24,938 nt of DNA from Nitrososphaerales archaeon. GTDB taxonomy: Archaea > Thermoproteota > Nitrososphaeria > Nitrososphaerales > Gagatemarchaeaceae. Shown here piece after piece: positions 7,285 to 15,145 of this stretch. How positions within the stretch are numbered: the stretch's first letter is position 1; each line of letters opens with the position of its first letter. The notes beneath the pieces were generated by a model, which saw only the letters and a list, made by a program, of their open reading frames with translations, had not been told where the DNA came from and made no database searches. The position numbers and the translations under genes are program-made. The DNA is taken from the NCBI GenBank assembly GCA_030040055.1, contig JASHUK010000040.1, positions 1 through 24,938 on the forward strand, read 5' to 3'.

Positions 7285-8055
7285 CTATGAGTCAGTACCC
7301 CCTCGCACCAGCACATCCTGAGAGTAAGCTCTGCTGAATCCTCTCTGGATATAGAAGCTCTCGACGCCATCCTGTGCAAAGACTTGGAGTATCACTCTCG
7401 CCCCCTCTTTCAGCGCGACGCTCCGGGCCTCAGCCAGAAGGGAGCTTGCCACCCCGTTTCCCCGCATCGAAGGGGTCGTTCCCAAACAGTAGACCCCTAC
7501 GTACCCGTGGCTGACGTGGAGCGCCGTGACTCCAGCGACCTCTCTGTCCCTTACCGCCAAGAGCATTCTGTTGCTCCGCCTCGCTTGAGACTTCGCGACG
7601 CACGGGAGGACCGTGCCTAGGAGGGTCTGCTCGCCATAGAACGCTTCCAGGTACGCGCGGGTCCACACCTCGACCTCGTTATTCGCGATTTCTCTGACAG
7701 ACGTTCCGGAGTGGCTCGATGGAGCGCTTCCCGTTAGGGCGAGCGTGACGAACTTGTCAGCGGGCCGAAGCCCGCGTGCCATGACCGCACTCCTCAGCGG
7801 GAGGAACGCCCGATCCTCTGTGACAAAGAAGGAGGGTCCCCCTCCCTTCCTCTCGAACTGCTCAAACACCCGACCGACAGAGGCTTCCGGGTCGTCCGGG
7901 GGGCGGAGAAACACCACCTTGTTGAACAGGGGCTCTTGGAACGCTTCCGAGAACAGGCCGTAAGCCCACTTCGCCGGCTTCAGAGGCTGAGCCCAGCATG
8001 ACCAGAACCCGAACTGGTTGAGCTCGTTGCCTGTCTCGATCGGCCTATTCGACAA
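7285..8055 (-). CDS. GNAT family N-acetyltransferase
   Basis: The protein has 256 residues and two lobes. The C-terminal half is a standard GNAT domain: the acetyl-CoA pyrophosphate loop is RGNGVA at 198-203, preceded by LGTTPSM, and SFYIQRGF at 233-240 carries the usual catalytic-area Tyr and closing motif. The N-terminal half (about 15-110) looks like a degenerate GNAT-like lobe. It would transfer an acetyl group to an amine of unknown identity. The TTG start at 8055 lies 11 nt inside the upstream cysS-like gene; no other in-frame Met occurs until residue 92, so the overlap is likely real and suggests coupled translation. The pairing with a CysRS-like ligase recalls MshC and MshD of mycothiol synthesis, which is inference. 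Confidence 0.82.
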   Translation of the reverse strand: MSNRPIETGNELNQFGFWSCWAQPLKPAKWAYGLFSEAFQEPLFNKVVFLRPPDDPEASVGRVFEQFERKGGGPSFFVTEDRAFLPLRSAVMARGLRPADKFVTLALTGSAPSSHSGTSVREIANNEVEVWTRAYLEAFYGEQTLLGTVLPCVAKSQARRSNRMLLAVRDREVAGVTALHVSHGYVGVYCLGTTPSMRGNGVASSLLAEARSVALKEGARVILQVFAQDGVESFYIQRGFSRAYSQDVLVRGGTDS

Positions 8056-9235
8056 GTGGGGCCCCCAGCACAGACGAAGCCACCTTCAGGAGTTGAAGCG
8101 CTTCCCCCGCTCTGCCCTCTCCCGCCCTTGCGGCACGCTCGACAGTCTTGACCAGGTAGGATATCGCCTCCCCGGCTCTGAGGTCGTCGTTCATTGCCTG
8201 GACGAAGGGACTGTCGCCGGAAAGCTTGGCGCGCCGGCCGGGTTCCCTCTGAAGCTTGGTCGAATTTGAACGAAGGCTCCAATACTTCTCCTCCCACCTC
8301 TTCAGGTCTGCCTCCCTGAACTCGGCGTCCTCCCTGTGGTGCATGCCAAGGAAGTACAGCCTGAGGGCGCCGGGACTGAAGTCGCGCAGGATTTCTCTGA
8401 CCTTGACAGACGTCCCTCTAGACTTCGACATCTTCTCGCTGTGCTGGGTGAGGAGCCCGGAGTGAACCCAGTATCTTACGAAGCGCGCCTTCCCTGAGTA
8501 GGCGTTCATCTCCGCCCTCTGCGCCTCGTGATGCGGATAGACGAGCTCTCTGGCACCTCCATGTATGTCGTAACCTCTGGGAAAGTGAACGAAGCTGACG
8601 GCCGTGTCTTGGATGTGCCAACCGGGCGTGCCGAGTCCCCATGGGCTGTCCCACCTTTGCTCGTCGGCGTTGCTCCCTCGCCAGAGCGAGAAGTCGGCCT
8701 GGTTCCTCTTCCCCTCGGCTATCTCAAGTGGACGAAGAGCAATCTCGTCTCGCGTCTGGTGGGAGAGCTCGCCGAACCCGGGAAAGGTGTCCACCCCGAA
8801 GTAGACGCTCGCTCCGATGCGGTATGCGTTTCCTCTCGCAATTAGGGACTCGGTCTGTGCGATCATCTGTGGGATGAGTTCCGACACTGGGTGATACGAT
8901 GAGACTGTCGTCACGCCGAGGGCGGCCATGTCGTCGACGAACGCCTTCCCGTACTTGCTCGCGAATGCCTCGACAGAGGTGCCGGCCTCTCTGGCGCCCT
9001 TCACTATCCCCTCGTCGATGTCCGTGATATTGATGACCGTCGAGACTCTGTTCCCTTGATAGGCCAGGTACCTCGAGAGCATGTCGTAGAAGAGGTACGT
9101 CCTGGCGTGGCCGAGGTGCATGTAGTCCTGCACGGTAGGCCCACAGACGAACATGTCCACCTTCCCCGGGACGGCGCTCTTGAACGGCTCCTTTCGCCAT
9201 GCGAGCGTGTCGAATATCCTCAATGTGTCTTGCAA
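8045..9235 (-). CDS. Cysteinyl-tRNA synthetase-like protein, atypical zinc site and short C-terminus
   Basis: This class I synthetase-fold protein of 396 residues belongs to the CysRS family. The HIGH motif is HLGH at 40-43, and KMSKS is at 268-272. Of the four E. coli zinc ligands (C28, C209, H234, E238), hand alignment finds C31 and H235 kept, but D210 replaces the second Cys (GWHIQDTA instead of GWHIECSA) and Q239 replaces the Glu (HHEAQ instead of HHENE). The DALR region (about 342-392) is present, but the final anticodon-binding part, some 60-70 residues, is missing. MshC-type cysteine ligases also lack that end. It may be a divergent CysRS or a non-tRNA cysteine ligase. TTG at 9223 is an alternative start giving the family-like MRIFDTL. 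It heads an operon with the GNAT gene. Confidence 0.85.
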   Translation of the reverse strand: MQDTLRIFDTLAWRKEPFKSAVPGKVDMFVCGPTVQDYMHLGHARTYLFYDMLSRYLAYQGNRVSTVINITDIDEGIVKGAREAGTSVEAFASKYGKAFVDDMAALGVTTVSSYHPVSELIPQMIAQTESLIARGNAYRIGASVYFGVDTFPGFGELSHQTRDEIALRPLEIAEGKRNQADFSLWRGSNADEQRWDSPWGLGTPGWHIQDTAVSFVHFPRGYDIHGGARELVYPHHEAQRAEMNAYSGKARFVRYWVHSGLLTQHSEKMSKSRGTSVKVREILRDFSPGALRLYFLGMHHREDAEFREADLKRWEEKYWSLRSNSTKLQREPGRRAKLSGDSPFVQAMNDDLRAGEAISYLVKTVERAARAGEGRAGEALQLLKVASSVLGAPLVE

Positions 9236-9304
9236 GTTACTCAGAGCGCCCGGCTCTCAAACCTGTGGGAGCCCCCGCCCGCTTTGTTTTTACGCGTTCA
9301 AGGA

Positions 9305-9313
9305 GTAATAAAG
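9305..9313 (+). promoter_or_regulatory. TATA-like box for the 91-residue hypothetical gene
   Basis: GTAATAAAG stands about 31 nt before the ATG at 9341. It lies in the 105-nt gap between this gene and the divergent cysS-like gene, for which only a weak box (GGTTTGAG on the minus strand near 9260) is seen. Confidence 0.45.
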
Positions 9314-9340
9314 CAGGAGAGTTCGGCTAGGGAGAGGCAC

Positions 9341-9616
9341 ATGGTCTACGAGATCAGGATCAAGTCCAAAGGCGCGCTTTACAGGGAACTCAGAGGACTC
9401 GAGGTCGACGCGGGGATTAGGGCGGACGCCAAACTTGAGGGGAAAGCCGCCTTGGTCTTCGTAACCAGGCACTCCGGGAAATACGCGGTCTGGATCAGAG
9501 CCAAGAGGCGTCCGAAGGGAGATAAGGGGACCTTCGTGGGCTTCGAGCAGTTCTCGGAACTCCGCGACTTTCTCCATGGCGCCTTAGACGACCCTCTGAG
9601 GGCGTACGTCTACTGA
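9341..9616 (+). CDS. Hypothetical small protein
   Basis: A 91-residue protein I do not recognise. It starts MVYEIRIKSKGALYRELRG, is rich in basic and aromatic residues, and appears to alternate strands with one C-terminal helix (SELRDFLHGAL). It has no signal peptide, membrane segment or cysteine. The ATG was chosen because it follows a TATA-like box by about 31 nt; the frame is open further upstream only as the antisense of the cysS-like gene. Codon use resembles its neighbours. A small cytoplasmic protein is all that can be supported. Confidence 0.7.
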   Translation: MVYEIRIKSKGALYRELRGLEVDAGIRADAKLEGKAALVFVTRHSGKYAVWIRAKRRPKGDKGTFVGFEQFSELRDFLHGALDDPLRAYVY

Positions 9617-9630
9617 AGAGGCAGCTTCCG

Positions 9631-9640
9631 GCTTTATTAG
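9631..9640 (+). promoter_or_regulatory. TATA-like box for the COG2309 gene
   Basis: GCTTTATTAG is centred about 28 nt before the ATG at 9664, consistent with a leaderless mRNA. Confidence 0.55.
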
Positions 9641-9663
9641 GATGGGAGCGGGGACGCGGCCCA

Positions 9664-10710
9664 ATGGCAAGCAAGACCCTATCGAAAGTCGCGACCAAGC
9701 TGCTGACAGAGTCGCTCGGGATGAAGAAAGGAGAGACCGTCACGATTGAAACCTGGGAGACGGGACTCCCTCTGGCCGTCGAGGTCGTCAAGGCAGCGAG
9801 GGAGATGGGGTGCATCCCGGTGATGCTCTACGAGGACGAGGAAGCCTACATCCACGGAGTAAGGAAAGCCCCAAAGGACGTGCTGGGCCTGATGGGAAAG
9901 CACGAGTACGGCCTTCTGACCGGGACCGACGCCTACGTATTCATCCCAGGGCCGCCAATGGGCGCATACTACAAGGGGGTGTCGAGGGAGGAGTATTCGG
10001 CATCGACCAAATACAACGGCTCCTGGTATGAAGCAGCCGAGAAGGCAAGGCTCAGAGGCGTCCGCCTTAGTTTCGGCTACGTCGGCAAGGACCTTTCAAA
10101 CTACCTGGGAAAGAAGACCGATGCCGTGGTGGACGCCCAGTTGGAGGGGGTCTTCGCCGACTTCGGACGCATTCGGACGCAGGGCAGAGCCATCGCCGAA
10201 AGGCTCCGTGACGGGTCGAGGGCGACCATCTCGACGAAGGGGGGAGAGCTGAGGTTCAGGCTTCAGGGGGACGCAGAGGTCGAGGACGGCATCGTGGACG
10301 AGCAGGACGTTGCGAGTGGAGCCAACGTCGCGTACCTTCCTCCGGGCATGGTTACAAAAGGCGTGGACAAGTCGTCCGCTTCGGGCAAGCTCAGGACGTC
10401 TCCCTCGCTTACAAGGCTAGGCGTGACCGGGCCTATCTCGTTGACGTTCGAAGCCGGGGCCCTCAGAGCCTGGTCAGGCAAGCCCGCTTCCATGATCGAG
10501 GAGCTCTTGAAGCCGGTGAAGGAACCAGACCGCCTGCTATCGATGTTGACCGTCGGTCTGAACGACAGGCTCGGCTACGGTGCGGGGGTGGACAGGTTCG
10601 TAGCCGGGTCGATGGGCATAGCCGGTTACGGGTTCGTCGGGGTCGTCAGAGACGGAACCCTAGAGGTCGACGGCTCCACGCTCATAGAGAACGGAAAGGT
10701 CACGGTCTAG
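9664..10710 (+). CDS. Aminopeptidase T/AmpS-like (COG2309) protein lacking the metal-site histidines
   Basis: The 348-residue protein has the N-terminal opening typical of COG2309 proteins: ATKLLTESLGMKKGETVTIE, then a helix and IPVMLYEDEEAY. Peptidase family M29 members bind two metal ions through Glu, His, Tyr and Asp residues in their C-terminal half. This protein has only two histidines, H64 and H80, both in the N-terminal third. The region that normally carries the HxD ligands reads VGLNDRLGYGAGVDRF. It is therefore unlikely to be a standard M29 metallopeptidase, even if it kept the fold. COG2309 also includes ring-cleaving dioxygenases such as NicX, which likewise need histidines. Real role unknown; no signal peptide. 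Confidence 0.75.
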   Translation: MASKTLSKVATKLLTESLGMKKGETVTIETWETGLPLAVEVVKAAREMGCIPVMLYEDEEAYIHGVRKAPKDVLGLMGKHEYGLLTGTDAYVFIPGPPMGAYYKGVSREEYSASTKYNGSWYEAAEKARLRGVRLSFGYVGKDLSNYLGKKTDAVVDAQLEGVFADFGRIRTQGRAIAERLRDGSRATISTKGGELRFRLQGDAEVEDGIVDEQDVASGANVAYLPPGMVTKGVDKSSASGKLRTSPSLTRLGVTGPISLTFEAGALRAWSGKPASMIEELLKPVKEPDRLLSMLTVGLNDRLGYGAGVDRFVAGSMGIAGYGFVGVVRDGTLEVDGSTLIENGKVTV

Positions 10711-10732
10711 AGTCCGACTGCTCAGACACCGC

Positions 10733-11185
10733 TCAGGGGCTGTCGTGTTTGGACCTGAGGTCCGCCCCCTGCTCGAGGACGGACTTTAGGTTCATGAGGA
10801 AGTAGGCCCAGCCAGACTGGATTGCGCCGAAGAGCCACACCCAGTCGTCACCCTCTTTGAATCCGGTATGCTTGACCGTCAAGACGGTTCCCTTTCCCTT
10901 CTTGGCCAGGGTAAACGAGGCCTGAGTAGGGTAACTCTTCCCGTTTATCTCGTCAGGCCAGCTGAGGACCAGCGACCGGTCCCGGCTAACCTTGAGGACC
11001 TTCCCCTTGTTCGTGTGGCCGCCCTCCCACTTGAAGGTGAACGAGGTTCCCGCGACAGGCTCGATCTTCGCGGACTTCAGGAACCACTTGACCAGCTTCT
11101 TCGGCTCGGTCAGCGATCTGAAGACCTTCTCCGGAGGGACATCGTAGTAGTACGACTGCTCTATGACGAGCTTGTTCGGCGCCAC
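10733..11185 (-). CDS. SRPBCC / AHSA1-like domain protein
   Basis: A 150-residue protein of the START/Bet v1-like superfamily, nearest the AHSA1 group. The typical N-terminal pattern YYYDVPPEKVFRSLTEPKKL leads to KWFLKSAKIEP, and the C-terminal long helix (GAIQSGWAYFLMNLKSVLEQ) closes the ligand cavity. Such proteins bind small hydrophobic ligands or act as stress factors; the ligand here is unknown. Three in-frame GTG codons occur, at 11197, 11191 and 11185. The last is preferred because the minus-strand TATA-like CTTAAATT (11214-11207) lies 26 nt before it. The gene converges on the COG2309 gene with a 22-nt gap. Confidence 0.85.
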   Translation of the reverse strand: MAPNKLVIEQSYYYDVPPEKVFRSLTEPKKLVKWFLKSAKIEPVAGTSFTFKWEGGHTNKGKVLKVSRDRSLVLSWPDEINGKSYPTQASFTLAKKGKGTVLTVKHTGFKEGDDWVWLFGAIQSGWAYFLMNLKSVLEQGADLRSKHDSP

Positions 11186-11206
11186 GTTCACGGCCACCCG
11201 CCCCCC

Positions 11207-11214
11207 AATTTAAG
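11207..11214 (-). promoter_or_regulatory. TATA-like box for the SRPBCC gene
   Basis: CTTAAATT on the minus strand is centred 26 nt before the GTG at 11185. It decides between three in-frame GTG starts in favour of the most downstream one. Confidence 0.5.
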
Positions 11215-11286
11215 GAGAAGGAAACCTCCGCCAGACGTCCTTCTGCGTCGTGCTGAATCAGGAATAAGGACGCAGCGACTATCAGG

Positions 11287-11295
11287 GATATTAGG
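11287..11295 (+). promoter_or_regulatory. TATA-like box for the large surface protein
   Basis: GATATTAGG is centred about 30 nt before the ATG at 11321. It has the same TATTAG core as boxes before the COG2309 gene and the final gene pair. Confidence 0.4.
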
Positions 11296-11320
11296 GCGAA
11301 CCTATCGAGCGCCTTGAAAC

Positions 11321-13660
11321 ATGTCCCTGCGCTTTCTTCCCTGCTTGGCACTCATCTTACTGCTCATGCTGCCGGTGCAGGCAGGACAACCCTTGTCCGC
11401 GCCGAGGACTTCCCAGCCCGCGGCCCCCGCAATCCATTCGGCCGAGCCCCCTGAGGCAACTTCTGACCCCACGAGCTACGACGAGCAGCTGGGCGTGACA
11501 TTCACCCAGAACTTCAGCGCGATAGCCTACAATGTGACTGCGGTAGAGCAGACCGATCCGACTTCTCAAACGGGGCCGGCCTACCTTCTGAACGGCCTTT
11601 CGAGCGCCGGCTACTGGTACCAGGTGGGCCTGGCATGGAACTGGAACCCGGGGAGCACCCCCGGGACCGGATTTGACATGGTGTACGAAGTCTTCGACTC
11701 GGCGGGCGAGTCCGTCCTCCCACTGTTCGGAGGAGCGGGCTTGGCCAGCGTCTCGGTGAATCCGGGGGACACCGTGCTCCTCAACCTGTACTTCTCTTCC
11801 GCGCACGAGGTCGTGATGCTGGTCAGGGACTACAATACCGGGTCCTCGGAGTCAGTGACGTACAGCGCGGAGGGAGCCACCACCTTCGTGGGTCAGTCTG
11901 CCAGCACATCCAACAGCAATGGTTTCTTTACCGGTTTGATGACCGAGTGGTGGCACCCCAACGCGTACTACCAGAACGAGGCCACGGTCACGTACTCCGA
12001 TCCCCACTTTGCGCTGAAGTCTGGATGGATGTGGATGGAGGAGTTCAGCTGCGACGAGCCCGGGTGCACGAACGCGGCCCTGCTCTTCATCGCAGGGACT
12101 CACTCGCCGACTCAGTACACCGACCCGGCGCAACTTCTCGAGTTCTCGTCGCATAACGCCACGGAGTTCAGCGACGCGTACGACTTCATCACGGGACCCG
12201 CCTATACGGAGCTCATGGTCAGCTACAGCGTCTCCGGAGGGGGAGCCGGGTACTCGCCTCCCACGTTCTCATACGTGAACGGTGGCGTCGGGCAGTCGCT
12301 CGTCCTGAGCCGGACTCCGCAGACCGTAGAGGCCGACGCCGGGAGCGTATGGAACGTTTCCCTGAGCCTGCCGGGGTCGTCGGGAGACGAAAGGTGGGGC
12401 TTGGCTAACGAGTCCCAGACGGGACTAGCCGGGTCTACCCAGACCCTGGACTTCGCTTACGAGCACCAGTTCCTCCTCGTGGTGACCGGGGGGAGCCCCG
12501 TCCAGAACCAGAGTGGCTGGTACGGCGTGGGGGCATCGGTCGAGGCCCAGTTCTACTACGAGTGGGGAGAAGCGAACGGCAGCAGGCTGAGCGCAATCGG
12601 CTACAGCCTAGGTGGTTCCACCGTGTCCCTCGACAGGAGAGGCAACGGGACCTTCGAAGTGCAGCTGACGATGGGCGCTCCCCAGTCGCTCAAGATACTC
12701 TCAACGACCCAGTTCCAGCTGACAATCTCAGGCTATCCTCAGGCGGCGCCGACGCCGCAGAGTCCCACGGGGGACTGGTGGTACGATGTCGGGACCGACG
12801 TACAGGTGAGCGTCCCTCGCTACGTGAGCATCGCCACAGGGCAGAGCCGCGACCATCTCTCTTCGTACACGCTTGACGGCGCGACTGCGGTCATAGTCGG
12901 GAGCGAGCGTGGCACCTTCACAACTCCTGCGATAGTGATGAGCGCCCCGAGGTCGATCGACTTCAACTACCAGACGGAGTACATGATCACATTCACGTTC
13001 ACCAACATCGCCGGCAACGCCATCGTCGTCCCCGGCGCCTTCGTCATAACACCGGCAGGGTCCTACCTTGCCAACGGCACATCGGCATATTGGGTGGACG
13101 CGGGGACTACGATTCACGTCAAGGACATAGTCTGGCAGGGTGTGGACGTCACCCCGAGCGAGCCCCTGAATTACACCGTCACGTCTCCGGCGAACGAAAA
13201 CATCAGACTGGACATCTACTATCTGACCTTCCACGTGTCTGATGTCTTCGGCCTGCCCGTCTCCGGGGCCGCGGTCCAGGCCACGCTGTCCAACGGGTCG
13301 ACGGTGGCAGTCGAGTCAGAGACCAACGGGACGGCCCCCGTCGGGCTCGTCCCCTCCGGACAGTTCATCGCCACAGTGTCGTATTTGGGGCTCCCCACCG
13401 TGGTGACCGGGGACCCTTCACAGGGGCAGAACTACGCCGTCACGGTCCTGCTCAGCGCGCCTTTGCTGGTTCTGGTGGTCTTGGCCGTCTTTCTCATCCT
13501 AGTTCTGTCGGTCTTCCGTCGCAGGCGGAGCCCACCGTCGTCGCAGGAGTCTCCTCAGTCGGAGCCAGGAGGGGGGGCAGGAATAGCCACGTTAGGACGG
13601 ACAGGAGCCTTGGCGCACGGTCCGTCTTCCACGGGTCAGAATTCCATGGCCCTTCTGTAG
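11321..13660 (+). CDS. Large secreted surface protein with C-terminal membrane anchor
   Basis: The 779-residue protein has a signal peptide (SLRFLPCLALILLLMLPVQA, cleavage near residue 22), a beta-rich extracellular body with many N-x-S/T sequons, one transmembrane helix at about 710-731 (SAPLLVLVVLAVFLILVLSV), an RRRR stop-transfer signal and a 42-residue cytoplasmic tail. The body seems to hold an N-terminal lectin-like region (about 50-260, with a CDEPGC cysteine pair) and then three loosely repeated modules marked by W-Y-x-x-G-x-x-V: SGWYGVGASVEA, DWWYDVGTDVQV and SAYWVDAGTTIHV. Similar modules occur in archaeal cell-surface proteins. I recognise no catalytic site with confidence; a glutamic-peptidase-like fold for the N-terminal region is only a thought. 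Its 3' end overlaps the convergent ABC permease gene by 25 nt. Confidence 0.8.
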   Translation: MSLRFLPCLALILLLMLPVQAGQPLSAPRTSQPAAPAIHSAEPPEATSDPTSYDEQLGVTFTQNFSAIAYNVTAVEQTDPTSQTGPAYLLNGLSSAGYWYQVGLAWNWNPGSTPGTGFDMVYEVFDSAGESVLPLFGGAGLASVSVNPGDTVLLNLYFSSAHEVVMLVRDYNTGSSESVTYSAEGATTFVGQSASTSNSNGFFTGLMTEWWHPNAYYQNEATVTYSDPHFALKSGWMWMEEFSCDEPGCTNAALLFIAGTHSPTQYTDPAQLLEFSSHNATEFSDAYDFITGPAYTELMVSYSVSGGGAGYSPPTFSYVNGGVGQSLVLSRTPQTVEADAGSVWNVSLSLPGSSGDERWGLANESQTGLAGSTQTLDFAYEHQFLLVVTGGSPVQNQSGWYGVGASVEAQFYYEWGEANGSRLSAIGYSLGGSTVSLDRRGNGTFEVQLTMGAPQSLKILSTTQFQLTISGYPQAAPTPQSPTGDWWYDVGTDVQVSVPRYVSIATGQSRDHLSSYTLDGATAVIVGSERGTFTTPAIVMSAPRSIDFNYQTEYMITFTFTNIAGNAIVVPGAFVITPAGSYLANGTSAYWVDAGTTIHVKDIVWQGVDVTPSEPLNYTVTSPANENIRLDIYYLTFHVSDVFGLPVSGAAVQATLSNGSTVAVESETNGTAPVGLVPSGQFIATVSYLGLPTVVTGDPSQGQNYAVTVLLSAPLLVLVVLAVFLILVLSVFRRRRSPPSSQESPQSEPGGGAGIATLGRTGALAHGPSSTGQNSMALL

Positions 13661-14367
13661 AACACGAAACCAGCTCCCAGGAGGCAGGCGGACAGCCCGA
13701 CCAGCGGAAGGAAAAGGCCCACGTCCACGCTGCCCGTCTGAAGCGCTCTGAACGACTCGACGGCCCAAGTCATTGGGTTGAAGTTTGAAACGTCTGTCAC
13801 CACCGGAGGGAGAATCGATGTCGGGTAGAACTGGGTGCTGAAGAACGACAGGTAGACCTGCACAGTGCTCCTCACCGTTGTGAACAGCTCAAGGCTGCTT
13901 GACATCGAGGCCGCGATGACGGAGAGCCCGCACACTGCCCCAGAATACACCAGCATGATCAGTACCCCCACGAGGGAGAGCGGGAACGACAGGTGGTACA
14001 GGAGGGCGATGACGGCCGTCCCAGGAAGGGTTGTCATCGTCGTCCTTAGCATTCCCGAGAACAGTCTCGAGGCTGCCACCATCGGCTTCGGTACGGGAAG
14101 GGTCAAGAGATACGTGTGGGTGTCCTGTATTATTCGCTCCCTCCAGATGTCCCGGCCGGACTGGAAGGAGGCGACCGTCGCCGTGATCAGATTGGCCCCC
14201 GGCGCGATGTAGAGGAAGTAGTCTCCGTAGCCCTTGATCATCGCCGAGAGGCTTAGCCCGGACACGCCTAGGTCAATGGTGAAGTTGACGAACATGATTA
14301 CGAGGAGGAACCTGTCGGCGAAGAAGATGCGGAAGTCCCTTTCAATTACCGTGAGGACCCTATTCAA
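13636..14367 (-). CDS. ABC-2 type exporter permease (second permease)
   Basis: A 243-residue integral membrane protein with about six helices. It opens MNRVLTVIERDFRIFFADRF, the amphipathic start usual for ABC-2 (DrrB-like) permeases. The family signature around FYPTSILPPVVTDVSNFNPMTWAVESFRAL near residues 182-211 is clear. The TTG start at 14367 overlaps the stop of the preceding permease by 8 nt, so the two are translationally coupled and probably form a heterodimer. The last 25 nt overlap the convergent surface-protein gene. Substrate unknown; drugs, lipids or surface polymers are typical for this class. Confidence 0.87.
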   Translation of the reverse strand: MNRVLTVIERDFRIFFADRFLLVIMFVNFTIDLGVSGLSLSAMIKGYGDYFLYIAPGANLITATVASFQSGRDIWRERIIQDTHTYLLTLPVPKPMVAASRLFSGMLRTTMTTLPGTAVIALLYHLSFPLSLVGVLIMLVYSGAVCGLSVIAASMSSSLELFTTVRSTVQVYLSFFSTQFYPTSILPPVVTDVSNFNPMTWAVESFRALQTGSVDVGLFLPLVGLSACLLGAGFVFYRRAMEF

Positions 14368-15145
14368 ACCTGCCCCCCTCCAACCTCTTGAAGAGAAAGG
14401 CGCTCCCGAGTCCGAAGAAGATCGCGACGAACAGGACCAGTATCACCAGGTTCCCCACTCCGCTGGCGTTGCCCAAGATGGCCCACCTGATGAGGTCGGA
14501 AGCCGACGTCACGGGGGAGTAGGCGGCTATTGGTTGCAGCGCCTGAGGTATGTAGTAGAGCGGATAGATGGCCGCGCTCACCCTTACGGTGGCAAGCTCT
14601 GCCATCGCTATCACCACGTCGAAGCGGTTCTCGCTCCTGATTACCATCGCCAGGGTGATTGAAAGCCCGGAGATGCCTGTGGCAAGGACAAACAGCACCA
14701 CGTACGAGCCGAGTATGCCGGCCGGGGACCAGTAGCCGTCAATGAAGGCGACCAGCAGCATCATCGGGGCCGTGTAGATCAGCCCCCTCACCGCCCCTCC
14801 GAGGGCTCGTCCGAAGACGAAGAGCGAGTGCCCAAACGGAAGGCTCAGGAGATAGTCGAGGAGACCCATCTCCTCCTCTTCGAACAGGTCCGCGCCGATG
14901 ATGAACGCGATGGAGGTTATCGTGGAGACGACGGCTCCGACCGAGTAGAAGTCGAAGTAGTTGAAGCCCGGGATCGTGCTGGCGACCAACTTGTTCACGA
15001 GGACTGCGAAGACGAAGAGTTGGATGACGAAGAAGACGGTCCTGTTGATGAGGATCCATGGGGACTTCACAAGTGTCCTCAGATCTCTCTCCACCAGGAG
15101 CCAGATGACCGACAGCGGCGACAGTTCGTGTCTCTGAGCCTTCAC
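14360..15145 (-). CDS. ABC-2 type exporter permease (first permease)
   Basis: A 261-residue membrane protein with about six helices. The N-terminus SVIWLLVERDLRTLVKSPW resembles its partner permease. EEEEMGLLDYLLSLPFGHSLFVFGRALGG, an acidic patch followed by a helix, is the coupling-helix region of ABC-2 permeases. The IYPLYYIPQALQPIAAYSPVTSASDLIRW segment is the ABC-2 C-terminal signature. The GTG start at 15145 overlaps the ATPase stop as GTGA, so expression should be coupled. Acts in the cytoplasmic membrane with the ATPase and the second permease. Confidence 0.88.
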   Translation of the reverse strand: MKAQRHELSPLSVIWLLVERDLRTLVKSPWILINRTVFFVIQLFVFAVLVNKLVASTIPGFNYFDFYSVGAVVSTITSIAFIIGADLFEEEEMGLLDYLLSLPFGHSLFVFGRALGGAVRGLIYTAPMMLLVAFIDGYWSPAGILGSYVVLFVLATGISGLSITLAMVIRSENRFDVVIAMAELATVRVSAAIYPLYYIPQALQPIAAYSPVTSASDLIRWAILGNASGVGNLVILVLFVAIFFGLGSAFLFKRLEGGRFE

